A stretch of DNA of 64,000 nucleotides from Combretum micranthum (lineage: Eukaryota > Streptophyta > Magnoliopsida > Myrtales > Combretaceae): contig JAMXBD010000821.1 in assembly GCA_024138025.1 (NCBI GenBank), positions 496,001 to 560,000 of the forward strand, in the 5' to 3' direction. The translations under genes were made by a program, and so were the position numbers. The notes beneath the pieces were generated by a model. That model saw nothing but the letters and a program-made list of their open reading frames with translations. It was not told the origin of the DNA and made no database searches. Numbering within the stretch: position 1 is the first letter of the stretch; each line of letters starts with the position of its first letter. Shown piece after piece: positions 10,640 to 22,686 of this stretch.

Positions 10640-12207
10640 CTTATTCAACCTAGAAGGGAATGGGGGAACAGGCTTATAGAACGGGGGTGAAAATTTTTCT
10701 ACTTGTTTTTCCTCCATGTGGGGGTTCTCTTTTTCAAAATCTTTGGAGGTGGTCTCAATTACCTTCCTACTGAGTTTTGCAATTCCTTTCCAGATCTCAA
10801 GGAAATTGCACTCACATTTTCTTTATGATTAACAGTATTAGAAGGTAACTTACCTTGTTGTTCCAACTTACCTACAGGGTGGCAAGGTGACTCATTTGAC
10901 TCTCCAAATTGTGAATACTTTTTCTTGTCTCATCCTGAAATTGCTTCGTGTTAATTGCAAGAGACTTGACAATATCTTCAAGTGATGAACTTGAAGACGA
11001 AGCTTGTTGTGGTGGTGGTTGAGGCCTTGGTTGGTATGACTGAATTCTGTGGCCTTGTTGATAGCTGAAGTTTGGATGATCCCTCCAACCAGGATTGTAT
11101 GTGTTGGAATAGGGATCATATCTTCTTTGAGGGGTTGTGGTTGTCCTGGAAATCCACCAATCGCATTTGCATGCGCATATGAGTCATCTTGAAGGGTTGG
11201 ACACATGTCTGTGGGTGATTTGAAGCACAAATACCACAAGCTTTCGCTTGTTGGTTATTTCCAAGGATAACCTGCTAACAAGAGAAGTCAAGTTAGATAA
11301 TTGAGATTCTAAGTGTGAGACACTTACCTCGTTGACTCGTCTTGTTGAAGGATCTTGTCTGAAACCGAATTGTTGGGAATTTGCAGCCGTGAGTGAGATC
11401 AAATCCCTAGCCTGAGCAGGGGTTTTATCTACTATCGCTCCTCCACTCGCTGCATCCATCATCTTCCTTTCCATAGGAAGCAATCCTTCATAGAAATATT
11501 GTATCAGGAGTTGTTCGGATATGCCGTGTTGTGGACAACTGGCAACCAGTTGTTTGAACCTTTCCCAATACTCATGCAGATTCTCAAATCCTTTTGTTTA
11601 ATCCCACAAATTTCCCTCCTTATGTTTGCGGCTCTAGTAGCAGGGAAAAATTTGTCCAAAAATGCTTGACCATATCAGTCCATGTGGTGATTGATCCAGG
11701 GGGCAAATAGAATAGCCAATCTTTGGCTTTATCCCTCAAAGAAAAGGAAAGCCCTCAATTTATTTGATCTTCAGAAATCCCTTGAGGTTTCATGCTAAAA
11801 CAGACAACGTGGAATTCCTTCAAATGCTTATGAGGGTCCTCGTTTTCCAGCCATGAAAAGAAGGCAACAAATGAATCAACCCGGATTTAACTCAAAATCC
11901 ACATTCAATTCAGGTATTGAATGCAAAGTGGTTGTTGAGTCACATCCGGAGTTGCTAATTGTCTAAGTGTTCGGTCCGGATTTGCCATCTCTTCCTTTTC
12001 TTCTTCTAAATCCAAACTTTCAGATTCTTCTCTTTCTGTCTCACTGGATGATTCTGATAATTCCAATGCTTGAGTTAATCCAGGAGATGAAGTTGAAGTT
12101 GCGTCTAGAATACGCTGTTTTGATTGTCGGCGCAATTCCCGTTCCGTCTTCTCTATATCTGAATCAAATTCTAAAGTACCTTTGTGAGAAGCACGGGTCA
12201 TAAACAA
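10640..12207 (-). pseudogene. Athila-type gag, frameshifted
   Basis: The likely start is at 12207 (MFMTRASHKGTLEFDSDIEK), about 95 nt inside the primer site. A Glu/Ser-rich acidic stretch follows, then MANPDRTLRQLATPDV and QQPLCIQY, a conserved Athila gag segment. The capsid region (about 11500-11900) is frameshifted. Positions 11184-11483 read MMDAASGGAIVDKTPAQARD and ESQLSNLTSLVSRL. A Cys-His knuckle (CGIC in one frame, SPTDMCPTLQDD in the next) lies near 11190-11240. Beyond it lie Gln- and Pro-rich linkers with several stops. The copy is not translatable as one protein. Confidence 0.85.
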
Positions 12208-12301
12208 AAATCAAAATAAAAAGAAAAACAAGAACAAGGCAATAAGAAAGGAAATAAAAAATAAAAAGAAATAGAAACAGGGAAATTTTTTAGACACCAA
12301 T

Positions 12302-12318
12302 CCCCGGCAACGGCGCCA
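12302..12318 (-). promoter_or_regulatory. Primer-binding site, tRNA-Asp type
   Basis: The minus strand reads TGGCGCCGTTGCCGGGG, complementary to the 3' end of plant tRNA-Asp. It lies 5 nt from the LTR end. This primer is usual for Athila and some Tat elements. Confidence 0.9.
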
Positions 12319-12323
12319 AAATT

Positions 12324-13607
12324 TGGTGGGTGTCGAATCCAACAAAAATAAATAACCTACTCTAAGATTTGTAAACAGTGGTGAGCAGGATCGTCTCCAC
12401 AGGGACTGGTAAAAATCCTAAGTTTCTATCGGAGATTGAGAAGAGAAAAAGAAAATAAAATTGGGGGTTTTTGAAATCAAGCAAATAAAATAAACCTATT
12501 TCTAATTAAGAAGATTTATATATTCAAAAGTTATCTAGCCTAGGTTTCATTACAACTCAATTCTCAGATTGATCTTGACTCAAATATTATTATCCCTACT
12601 TTGAATAGGTTAGTTATAAATTCCAATAAGCTCTGAAATTCAATCTCTCCTTAGATATTAAATAACCAAGATAAGATCTTTGATTATTCCTAATCAAATA
12701 GATAACCCTAAATACGCTCTTAAGGTTTAATCTATCAATTGCATTAAGAAAAGAGAAACCTAACCCTAATCAATAATCTCATAAAGCATGGATATTTAAA
12801 TTAGATTATATTTCATCACAACATCAAATAACCATCTATTTTATGACTATCGTGTTGTTTCATCACCTATATTAGAATACTCATACAATTACGGATATGA
12901 GTTCTAATTGATTGATTATTGTTCAATCATCCTACAACCGGATCCAAAGTTATAAGATATAATCAAGCAATAATAACAATAGAATCAGATGAAATACAAA
13001 TATGAAAAGATGAGAATAATAGAAATCAAACCCAATTAGGTCTCACAATCCATCTTGAATTGAGTTGCAATAATCCCTTGGCTAGATTAAGAGATTAGTT
13101 GTTCATGATTCAAGAAAAGCAATCTTTAGGGTTCTAAAAAGGTAAAGAACAAAAGATTCAAAGCCCTCTCTCTTGGACTTCTCTCTCTATATATAGGAAA
13201 GAATAGAACAATAATTCGTATGAAAACTAGCTGGCACGATGTTGTTACATGGCTGGCTGCCATTTAATCTCGAACAGGCTCCTGCAACGTGATGGCCGGC
13301 AGCCATTAACTCCCCAGTGCCGGCCATGCATGTTGGCCGGCGGTGATCCTTCCATGGCCGGCAGCCATGGAGCTTCTGGTCGCTCCTCGTCAACTTCCAT
13401 GGCTGGCGGCCATCTTTTCATGGCTGGCGGCCATGACTCCTCTGATGTGTTTTCTCCATACTTAATTCCTCTAAATCTTTCCTTTTGCTTTATGGACCTG
13501 AAATGCGATATTAACTTGATCAAGTATCAATTCCTTATAATTTCTATAAAATTTATAACAAGTTTATCAAGTTTTATCCAATATAAATTGAGTAAATTAT
13601 ATCTCAA
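12324..13607 (-). repeat. 5' LTR of the Athila-like element
   Basis: A 1284-bp LTR matching the left copy. Compared with it, a unit of about 21 bp including ATGGCTGGCGGCCAT is tandemly duplicated (13399-13413 and 13420-13434). The outer end reads TCTCAA where the left copy has TCTCAACA, then runs into AAAGT, the likely target duplication. Confidence 0.9.
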
Positions 13608-13612
13608 AAAGT

Positions 13613-15859
13613 CATCAACAGCAGCTAAGAATGCCCTTTCTAGCATTACGGCTTCAATGGCATATTCCAATGGCAAAGGAAATAAACTAAGGAGAAAAGA
13701 AACGACCGGGACCCAATCATGATCACTAGAAACACACCATTAATTAGAAAAATAAAGAAAAAAAAAAAAAAGGCAAAAACCTTCCTTAGATCGAGACCAA
13801 GTGCAAGATGACGACAAAATTCAACGGTACCGAAACATTACCCCCTCGGACTCACAGACCTAGATCAAGTGCAAGATTTAAAAGCCGTTTCGTTTATGTT
13901 TCCTTAATAAGATGCATAATGAATCTAATAATATATGAAGGGATGTTACATCAGAGCTGTCATTTCCACGTGGAGATCAAAAACATCGGGCAAGGTGTTT
14001 TTTGTGATGCGCAAAATAGTATTTAGAGCGTCAATAATTTCTTATGTATCGCACTTAAATGGTTATATAAAAGTATTATACAAAAAAGCTACCATCAATG
14101 CTAATCAATTTTATATTATAAAATCCTTACTTAGGTATGGTAAATAACAATATATAACCAGATGATTAGATATAATCTCTCATCAATACATGGGAATCTC
14201 ATAATACAAATATTATACTTTGAAAAAATAACTATATAAATCCAACGTATCTAAATGTCCTGTTCGTTCAGTCTCTCACCAATTTCCTACCGATAATCTA
14301 TATAATCACAACATCTAAATCAAATCATCTTTATAACATGAAAAAGAGGAGAATAAGCCGAAGCTTAGTATATAATGACATAAGCACACACAATATTATC
14401 AAACCACTTATTATAATACAAATACAATAACCAATAATTTGTATCATTAATTATAAGTATAGTAAATAATAGTAGAGCACTCACATTCCAACAACATGTT
14501 GTAAGAATCTAAGGGTCCCGAATAGCAACAACTATTTAGGGAGTTGATATAGACAGCTTAGTTAACTATATCCCCAAGACAAAATTCTAAATAAGTAGCT
14601 TTGTCTTTGGTTTACAGCTATTACTCATCTTTACTTATCACAATCTATAATATAATACAGCTCAATCAGTTCCGTTAAAATAAGCTGTATTATATTCGTT
14701 CTCTTCAATTTAAACAAACATTATCTCGATACCATTCACCCTATTAGCTACCCGCCAAACCACCACTGATGGCTTAAGCACCTAATTATCATGCTCGTAC
14801 AACCACATAAAGTTGTTTCTTACCGAACCAAATTAAATGATGGAAAGCATACTCGAGTAATTAATTAGGTCATCTTTAAATATTAGTTCATTTTAGAATA
14901 TTTGCCCTAACAAATAATATGCAAGTCACTATGTACCTAGAACTCAATATAGAAGATACTTGCCTGTTGAAAAACACTAACGTCACTAGAATGTAGAACT
15001 ACATAAAGAAAGATAAAACTCTTATTAATTTTCTAAATTTAATTAACCAAGTTATTTTAGAAAAATCAATTAATTATCCTTTAATCACTCTATTAGTCCT
15101 TGACCCATTTATTAATTGTCCATTCGGTCAATTACTTACTTAGGACATAATTATGTGAAGTTAAATTATAATTATTATAAGTTCAATCAAACCATTAAGT
15201 CTTATTTCACTAATCAATTCCACACGATTAGGTGAGAATCAATTTATACATTTTTTATTAAACTAATTCAATTTAAAACTAATTGAAGTTCTTTCTTTTT
15301 TTTTCAATTTTATATTTATGTTTTACTTAATATTTAGTAAATTAAATTATTTTTTAATATTATGATATTAACTTACAATTATTATTTTAAAAAAGTCCAA
15401 AATTAAATGTCATAAATAAATTTTCACAATCAAGGTTCAGTCAACAAGATCAAAACAAGTTTTCACAAATTCAAACTAACTTTGATTCAAATTTTTAATG
15501 CTAAATCTCAAAATTTATGTTTATAACATTGATTTCATGTTGACTCCATGTTAATCTACAAGCTATAAACTTTCAAGAACAATCAAAATTCAAAAGTCAA
15601 GGAAAAACACATTTTAGGTTGGATTTGTCTTGAATTTTCATGAAGAACACCTTAAATATAAGGTTAGAGGTTTGAAGATCTTCTAGAAAATTTTGAAAAC
15701 TTAAGCTCAAATGAAAACCAATTTCAACTCTCATATCATTATGAACCAAACATTATTCTATATCACAAATACACATTCCTTTACTATTCATACTATATTC
15801 ATATAATTATAAATTTCAATATTAAATCAAATATTACATGAAAAAGCAACATAAGCCCT
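13613..15859 (-). repeat. Diverged reverse copy of the large-LTR family, partly recognisable
   Basis: Positions 14340-14620 on the minus strand align with 20520-20740 of the solo LTR on the plus strand. The aligned parts include the segment reading CTATATCAAC followed by the TGTGAGTGCTC block, and the ACTAAGCTT block, with equal spacing. The rest, to about 15.8 kb, is AT-rich and probably the same LTR in decayed form, but I could not align it by eye. A poly-A run sits at 13757-13772. No coding region is supported. Confidence 0.5.
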
Positions 15860-17425
15860 TAGGAATCGGTTTCATTTTCTCTAAAGATTCGTAACATAGA
15901 ACACTGAAAATTCATGTTCATGATTTTACTTAAGAGTGTAAATGAACTAAAAAGGTTATCAACTATTTAAATTCAACATAATCATTATTTAAATTTTATA
16001 ATTACGATTAAGCCCATCTCAGTTCACATTTATTTATACTTTATCAAGTCAAACTTGAATTTTAGGATCAAGTTCAATAATATCATAAACAAATTGAGCT
16101 TTAATCTAGTGTATATATTTATTTCAAGTATTATGCTTACAACTAGAAGTAATATCATTAGCCAAAACAAGCTCAACCAATCCGATTTTAGATTTAAAAA
16201 TTTTAACATGTGGGTCCGAATTGAGTTTAAATTTATTTATTTATTTAGCCAAGTTCAGATTCAGTATTGTGCTAATATTTAATATAATCAACCTAATATA
16301 TGGACTAAACTCATTAGACCTAAGGGTGGGCAAAAAAATCAATAAAACCAAAGCAAAAAACTAATCCAAAAAATATAGTTAACAAGTTCATTGGTTTCAA
16401 TTTAGGATCATGGTTTTAATTTTTTTTTTTTTTTTCAGTTTTGATTTATAACTATGAGAAACCAACAGTTAGTGGTTAACCATTAAAAAAACTTATAATT
16501 TGTACATTTATGTTTTAATTATTATATTGTTATTGTGTTGGGATATGAAAAAAAATGGCAAGACTATAAAGTTTTAATTTATATAAGTTGTATTAGAGTT
16601 ACATTTCTAATTGGTTGTTGGTTTTATAATTATTAACCTGCTAATTTGTAATTTTTTAATGTAACTGTGATATTTGACATGTTAATTTGCAATTTTTGAA
16701 TGTAATTACAAAACAAAAGGAATTAATTTTTTTATGGACCAACTGAAAATATGGTTAATCACAACTTTTGCTTAACCATAATGTTAAATAATTAAAAACT
16801 AAAAACTGAAAAATATTACTAAAAAAAAAGTTAACCATTAAGGTAGTTAATTGTTAAAAATAGACCAATTTAAGTTTGACATTTCAAAAAACTGATTATT
16901 TTGGTTTGGTTTAAAAAATGAGCCATAGATTGGCTATCCAAACCATACTCTCTCCTAATTAGACCTTGCCACTTAATTTATGAATAAGTCAAAATAAATA
17001 AATGTAATTATATGGAATTTTAAGCTAGTGTACACATTTCATAGACAAATATTTAAATTTGGACTTTTCAAATTACAATAAAACCTGATGAGATTTTTCA
17101 CTCTTCGCAATAAATTCTGCTCCACACTCTATCAAACGTTCACAGTAGAGAATGGAGACACTGAAAGTTGAGTGTTTCTGCTGAGAGATTCTTGATTGAT
17201 GATAATTTGTCTGCCTACCTTATCAATTGACAGGAGAAATTTGAGAAAAAGGAGCCATGCGCGGTTTTTATTTTGTCATATACTATTTTTTTTTGAGCCA
17301 GAGAACAAGAAACTTCATTTATTGATAGACTAAAAACAGTACAACTCAACTCAAAACATAAACAAGTTCTAACCAAATACAACTCTGGAAAGCAAATGCA
17401 TGATGTTAAAGGCCATGTGAACATG
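15860..17425 (+). repeat. Dispersed repeat, copy 1 (interrupted by hAT-like insertion)
   Basis: The sequence matches 58440-59275 on the plus strand, and its first 300 bp match 55650-55955 in reverse. Shared blocks include TTCGTAACATAGAACA, the TTATCAACTATTTAAATT block, AGCCCATCTCA and, further along, CAAACGTTC with the GTAGAGAA block and the CATGTGAACATG end. No coding content is recognised. The family identity is unknown. Confidence 0.7.
16321..16957 (+). mobile_element. hAT-like non-autonomous element, 637 bp
   Basis: It is flanked by an exact 8-bp duplication ATTAGACC (16313-16320 and 16958-16965), the duplication size made by hAT transposases. It starts TAAGGGTGGGCA, close to the common plant hAT terminus TAGGGGTGGGCA. 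The right end (CTCTCTCCTA) is a degraded inverted counterpart. The interior has repeated AACCAAACC/GGTTTGGTTT subterminal motifs and no ORF. The related copy at 58440-59275 lacks the insertion at the corresponding place (about 58839-58851). Confidence 0.75.
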
Positions 17426-17595
17426 TTTTAAAACACACACTCTCTACATTTAGCGCGTTTTCTTTTCCTTTTTTTTTATTTTTATTTTTTCAGTTGGACT
17501 CAAATGTTCCATTGAAGAACAGGCGATTTAGGACCCGCAGGACCAATGATTCTAAGTGATGCATCGTTCCGATTTGCTAGAGCTAGTAGTGCATG
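17426..17595. other. Spacer before solo LTR
   Basis: AT-rich then mixed-composition host flank. Nothing is recognised except the last five bases GCATG, the likely target duplication. Confidence 0.4.
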
Positions 17596-20500
17596 TGTAA
17601 TATCCCAAACGTTGACTGAACTAAATTAGAAATAGTTTAATTGTGTAATATAATAAGTAGTTAAGTTTAGACTTGGATTAGAATTTAATTTAGAGAATTA
17701 AATTAAATAGTTTAAATGGTTCAGTAAAACAAACAATGAATTATGATTATATATATAATTAGCATAATGAAATTGTTAAATAGGTTAAGTTGACATTGAG
17801 ATTTCAAATATCCCTTTTAAATTATCTAATTGTTTTACTTATCTATTCCAACAAAATTTATTTCTTTATCTCTTCCAATTTTTCATCTATAGCTTATTTT
17901 CCTTAATTTCAAATCCTAAACTATTAAACTTTCAAGTAAAATGTTTAGCAAAATTCCTAAACCTTTAAATTTTAGTTTAACTTCCATTTTTAACATTCCC
18001 ACAAGTTTTGAATTCAACTACTTATTTAAAAATATCAATTTTTTTATAAACTAAACTTCTAAACTACATTTCTTTGAATTAAGTTCTTAATTTCTATTAA
18101 AAAGATTATCAAATTATTTTTTATACATAAATAATTTATCTAAAATAACCCAATACCTCTATTCTAAAAATATTTATTTTTCTTTACTTTTCCTTCCTTT
18201 TCCCCATTTGCCACATGCCCTCCATTTTTCTTCTTTTGCCTTCTTCTGTCTTCTTTTCCTTCTACATATTCTTCTTCTTCTCTATGTCACTTTCTTTATC
18301 TTCTTTCTCTCTCTAAAGTCAAAATCTCAAATTCAACAAAATCCTAGAACGAATTGACGATGGAGAAGATACATGATGTAGCACCATCAACTAGGAAAGG
18401 AGAATAAGGAAGAAGATCAAGAAATTTAAATTGTCTAAAAAGGTAAGTTTCATTATTTCTTTTGCTTTAGTTGTTGTTTATGTATGTATGTTAAGTTGAC
18501 ACTAGATACAAGTTGGGTTTGTGATAAAATTGATGAATAAGAGATATATAAACGTGTAACTAAAAAGATAGTTTGTTTATGCATAAATGGAGATGGACTT
18601 TGATGATTGGTTAGGAGATGTTTGATGAAGTAGTATAAGTATAAATGTTATGAAAATGAGTTTGTATATTGTTTTCATGCTATTTTAGTTAAAATGGATA
18701 AAAGAAATAAAGGAAATTTGCAAAAACACAAGCTCATAGATCATGAGCATGATTTAATCCTTAGTAGGCTTGGATTGAAAACTTTTAGATCATCACAGGT
18801 GTGATTTAACTCATGATAAGTAATGTTTTGAAAATTTTAAGTGAATCACAGGCGTAATCTATCTCTTAATAGTCTTGGATTGTTTTAAACTAATTTAAAA
18901 TCTTAAAGTCACGAGTGTAATTTAACAAGAAAAAGCATTGTTTTAGGAATTTTTCAAAAATCACGGGCATGATCTTGCCCTTGCTAGCCTCAGGTTGTTT
19001 TAAAAATTCAAGACCTAAGAATCACAGGTGTGATTCTTAACTTAATGGCCCTATTTTGATAGATTTTCAAAAATCACGGGCGTCACTTGTGGTTCCCCTA
19101 TAGTGACACTGTTTCGTATTTTGATCATAACTTTTTTATCTGAACTCGGATTGAGGTTATTCAAGATGCCATGAAAATCCTAAAAAGAGATCTACAACTT
19201 TTATGTTTTAAGTGTTTTGAAATTCTAAAAGTATCAAGGCCTAAATTTTATTTTTTTTCAAGCTACAATATATAGGCATAAACAAAAACAACACAAAATA
19301 AGCCCAATCTTATTCAAATCTATTGAGCATTTGTTTCACTAATTAAATGTATGTTGTTGAACATAACATTTTCTAATTTCTTAAGGACTAATAGACTAAG
19401 AAATTTATAACAAAAGTTTAGAACACTTAGATATAAATAAAATTAGTTAATCAACCTAACTTCAACATAGCCTAGTGAATTTTTTTAAGCTAAAATGAAC
19501 TAGACTAATTAGAATCCTATAAAATACATAGTAATGACTTAGAGAGATAATTGAATATGGGTTACTAATTAGATTAAATGATTAATTCTATACAACTTGA
19601 CTACGTTAAGTTATGTTTATACTAAATATATCTTAAAAAACAACAAGCTTAACACCTCACTAAATTTAATATGATGTAAGTATAAAATGAACTTATGTAA
19701 AGAACTTAAGTTCAACTTAGTTTAATGAACTTTAATGAGCTAAAATGAATTAGATTGATTAAGTTTAGTCAGCTTGACTGACTAACTTAATTAAATGATT
19801 AAATTTACTTAACTTAGCTAAGTTAAGTTAATATGGGCCTAATAACTTATAATTGGCTTAGATTAATAAATTATGTTATACCAAAGCTAGGTTTAATTAA
19901 AGATAATTAGACAAACAATTGAGAGCTATTCGTATCTTGGCAGAGCAACCTTCATAGCCATGGTGGGATTCCTATTTTCATGTCTGATCAAGTGAAACAC
20001 AAAATGAGTTTTTAATAAGTATTTAATGTAAAATGATAAATAATTGAATTACTTATATAATTTAATCTCTTGAACAAATATTTGGATCTGGTTTTTGTTT
20101 CTTCTAGATTTTCTCCTGAACTCCATCGGGTTTAAATAAGGCACGCAGTGATGTGTATGTTGTTTCTTAGGATAAACATTCGTAATGAACTAAAACTTAA
20201 AGACGACTTAATAATTAATAAGTGTTTCTTGTACTTGCATTATTTAATCTAGCCCGGAGAGCGACAACCTTGTCTAGAGCAGGGCACGGTAGTTAAGCGC
20301 TCAGGCCACATCCATGTCATGATGCAATAATAATGCCATGATGCAATGACAATTCATAAGTGGCTCAACAGGTAACTGATGGGGCAAAAAGTATTAGCGT
20401 AACGTTTACTTAAGCTTGAGGTGAAGTAACATGATTTAACTCATGTTTATGAGATCGGTTAAACTAAATAATATTGTAGACTGAGATTAAGTAAAGAGCG

Positions 20501-21312
20501 AGTAATGGTTGTGAACCCTAAATGAGCCTATTTTCTCTTTTTCTATTAGATATAAGGGATATAAGTATACAGGCAGCCTATATCAACCCCTTGAGTTGCT
20601 ACTGCTACTCAAGACCTCCAAGTTCCTAGAAGCTTATTTCAGAGTGTGAGTGCTCTCGTGTTAATTTCTTTCACATTTAACTAAAGATAAGAACTTATTA
20701 TGGATGCATTGCATTAGACTAAGCTTGTGTAACATCTCGTGTGTGTTTGTGTTACTATCGTACTAGACTTTAGCTCATTATTATTTCTTTTCAGGTGTTA
20801 ATGATGATGTGGATGTTGGTGGTGTTGATGATGATGTTCGATTGGGAGTATGGGATGACTCGAGAAGAATTTGTTGATGAATGAAGTGAGTTAGGGCCAT
20901 GGATATATTTTATTTTTTATTTTTAATTTAAAAACTAGATTTATCTTTTCAATATGTAATATTCTTTAAGGGCCTAGTTATAGTGCCTATGTTTTGTAAT
21001 TATCTTTAAAGCTTTGTTATACCATCAAGAAAGGTATATGAGATACTTAATGATCTGATTTCGTTTTAAAGCTTAAACTACTCAAGAGTGAGTAGTATAT
21101 GATGTTGTTTTTGTAAATGTTGATCTACTTATGAGAGTAAATTATAAAATGTTTTTGTAAAGTTTTGTTGTAACTACTGCTAAATTCAGTTATTTCTAAA
21201 ATCTATTTAAACGATCTCAGAGATTAAAAGTGTATAGGAATGTTTGACATAAACAACATCTTTCAAGGAAGCCTGCACGTGTAATACTTAGGATATTATA
21301 TGTGGCATTACA
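17596..21312 (+). mobile_element. Solo LTR of a large Ty3/gypsy element, about 3.7 kb
   Basis: It begins TGTAATATCCC and ends GGCATTACA, with inverted TGTAAT/ATTACA termini. The flanking pentamers are GCATG and GCCTG, a 4/5 match. There is no primer site, polypurine tract or coding sequence on either side, so internal DNA was probably lost by LTR-LTR recombination. The 3' part has the familiar plant large-LTR features (an ACTAAGCTT block at 20720, then a GAT-rich stretch at 20805-20860). The stretch at 18730-19090 holds degenerate repeats of ATCACGGGCGTGAT. Confidence 0.7.
18735..19090 (+). repeat. Quasi-palindromic ATCAC.GG.GTGAT repeats
   Basis: At least six degenerate copies spaced about 50-65 bp apart, for example ATCACAGGTGTGATTTA, ATCACAGGCGTAATCTA, ATCACGGGCATGATCTT and ATCACGGGCGTCACTT. 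Each centre is a near palindrome. They lie inside the solo LTR, in what would be U3. A regulatory or structural role is inference. Confidence 0.7.
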
Positions 21313-22018
21313 GCCTGAGTCGGTCTACACCCACCACCTTTGGTCCTGTTGTTGGTTTAGGAAACAATGGTAACATATTGGGTTCATTGGTTCCATGTGC
21401 CTTCCTATTTAGCAAATGAAACATAATAATATGAAAATTCATTTAAAAATTTTTCTTGAGGGAAAATTAAAATTAATTAAAATATTTATAATAGATTATG
21501 TCAATCTAATATAAAAAGTCAAAGGTTTATCTGTGAGCATTTAAAAAATCACTAACCAAACATAGTAATGGCATTTTGGGAGAAGACTATTCCATTCCAT
21601 TCTTTATAAAGTCTATTAAGCATGTATGCTCTAAACCTTAAGTTATGATATGTTTTATGGATAATTTTATAGGAGAGGAATAACTAATTACTAACTATTC
21701 TATCTAGGCTCCGTAAAGTTAAGGAAAGCTGCATTAAATTGAAAGTTATGATATATTTTACATTCCTTTGTAACATTTTGATTCCTTTCTCTTTTTTTTT
21801 TAGCAATGACTATAAGAATGTTATGCTATTCATTCTATTTATTTGTATTTTATTTTTTATATATTAAGGATTAAATAAATACATAAATTATTTTTATGCA
21901 AAACAACCGATCATGGTGGAGGAATGGTCTTACCCTTGTCAAAACAATATAAGGAGGAACAACTCATCAAACAAGATAATAGTAGTAGTTGGAATCTTTT
22001 AGTAAGAAAATGACAACT
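21313..22018. other. AT-rich stretch, nothing recognised
   Basis: Host-like AT-rich DNA after the solo LTR, with no open stretch of note. Confidence 0.4.
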
Positions 22019-22300
22019 AAGAGTTTGTTTAGATGGTCTGCTTTTCATCTATATCTGTATCTATATTTGTTTATCATCTATATTTAATTTGTATCTAGTA
22101 TATTTGATATTTTTATGAATAAAATTGTCTATTTGTCATTTTTATATGATATGGTCTGATCTATTTCTTGCCAAATAGACTAATATTTGATGTCGTTTAT
22201 ATGATGGCCTAACTAGACATCTCAGGTCCAGATCTTAAAAACGCTAACCTATAACCAACCTACCTAGGTGACAGAACCAAATAGACTTTAATATTTTTAT
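22019..22300 (+). repeat. MITE-like remnant of the GTTTGTTT-GATGGTCTG family
   Basis: It starts AGTTTGTTTAGATGGTCTG and is rich in TATCTGTATC/CATCTATATT motifs, like the insertions at 32861-33094, 34847-35055, 37560-37755 and the weak match at 30395-30535. Its right end is uncertain. There is no coding capacity. Confidence 0.45.
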
Positions 22301-22308
22301 GAATAAAA

Positions 22309-22686
22309 TTGTTCCAACAACTCTGGATTAATGAGGAAGAGATTGAGCTCCTTTGCGGTTTCCTTGAGTATACTTTCACCCGCATGGATGGCATCAATGG
22401 TGGTGGGTATAGGGCTAGTCGGTCATTACAATGTACAGCAAGTCGACATGGCTTGTGCTTTAACTACTCGGTGAAGCATAATCTCCAACACATCAAATCA
22501 GTGCTGCTAGAACGGTCAAAGCTTAGCTTGATCAACAATGACATCATGATCTCAAACATATCACACTTGCATCCTTTCATTTTTTTAGCCATTGTTTTTC
22601 TCTTTCCTGGAATCTTGTCCCTAGCTGTCTTGCTTGATATGGATTGTTTGCATTGTATAAAGTTAGTAAGGTATTATAGAAACTGA
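22309..22686 (+). CDS. Unrecognised 125-codon open stretch, possible Myb/SANT-like remnant
   Basis: It is open from an alternative start at 22309 to a stop at 22684-22686. The first 20 residues (LWINEEEIELLCGFLEYTF) loosely recall the W..EEE...L...L pattern of plant Myb/SANT-like domains found next to transposase genes, and LQHIKSVLLERSKL falls where those domains have an HI.S.....K motif. The similarity is by eye and weak. The C-terminal part is hydrophobic. There is no neighbour supporting a gene, so it may be chance or a decayed transposon accessory gene. Confidence 0.2.
   Translation: MFQQLWINEEEIELLCGFLEYTFTRMDGINGGGYRASRSLQCTASRHGLCFNYSVKHNLQHIKSVLLERSKLSLINNDIMISNISHLHPFIFLAIVFLFPGILSLAVLLDMDCLHCIKLVRYYRN

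Larger units (their letters stand above)
6841..13607 (-). mobile_element. Athila-like Ty3/gypsy element lacking polymerase and integrase
   Basis: Two direct LTRs (6841-8114 and 12324-13607) differ mostly by single-base indels. A tRNA-Asp-type primer site lies 5 nt from the right LTR, and a polypurine tract abuts the left LTR. AAAGT is found on both sides (6836-6840 and 13608-13612) if the right LTR has lost its last two bases. The 4.2-kb interior holds decayed Athila-type gag and protease, then directly a long non-coding 3' stretch. I find no reverse transcriptase, RNase H or integrase motifs. High LTR identity implies recent insertion, so mobilisation in trans is likely (inference). Confidence 0.9.

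Noticed and set aside
17215..17424. 69-codon minus-strand open stretch
   Set aside because: It lies within the dispersed repeat and is not conserved in the 58440 copy.
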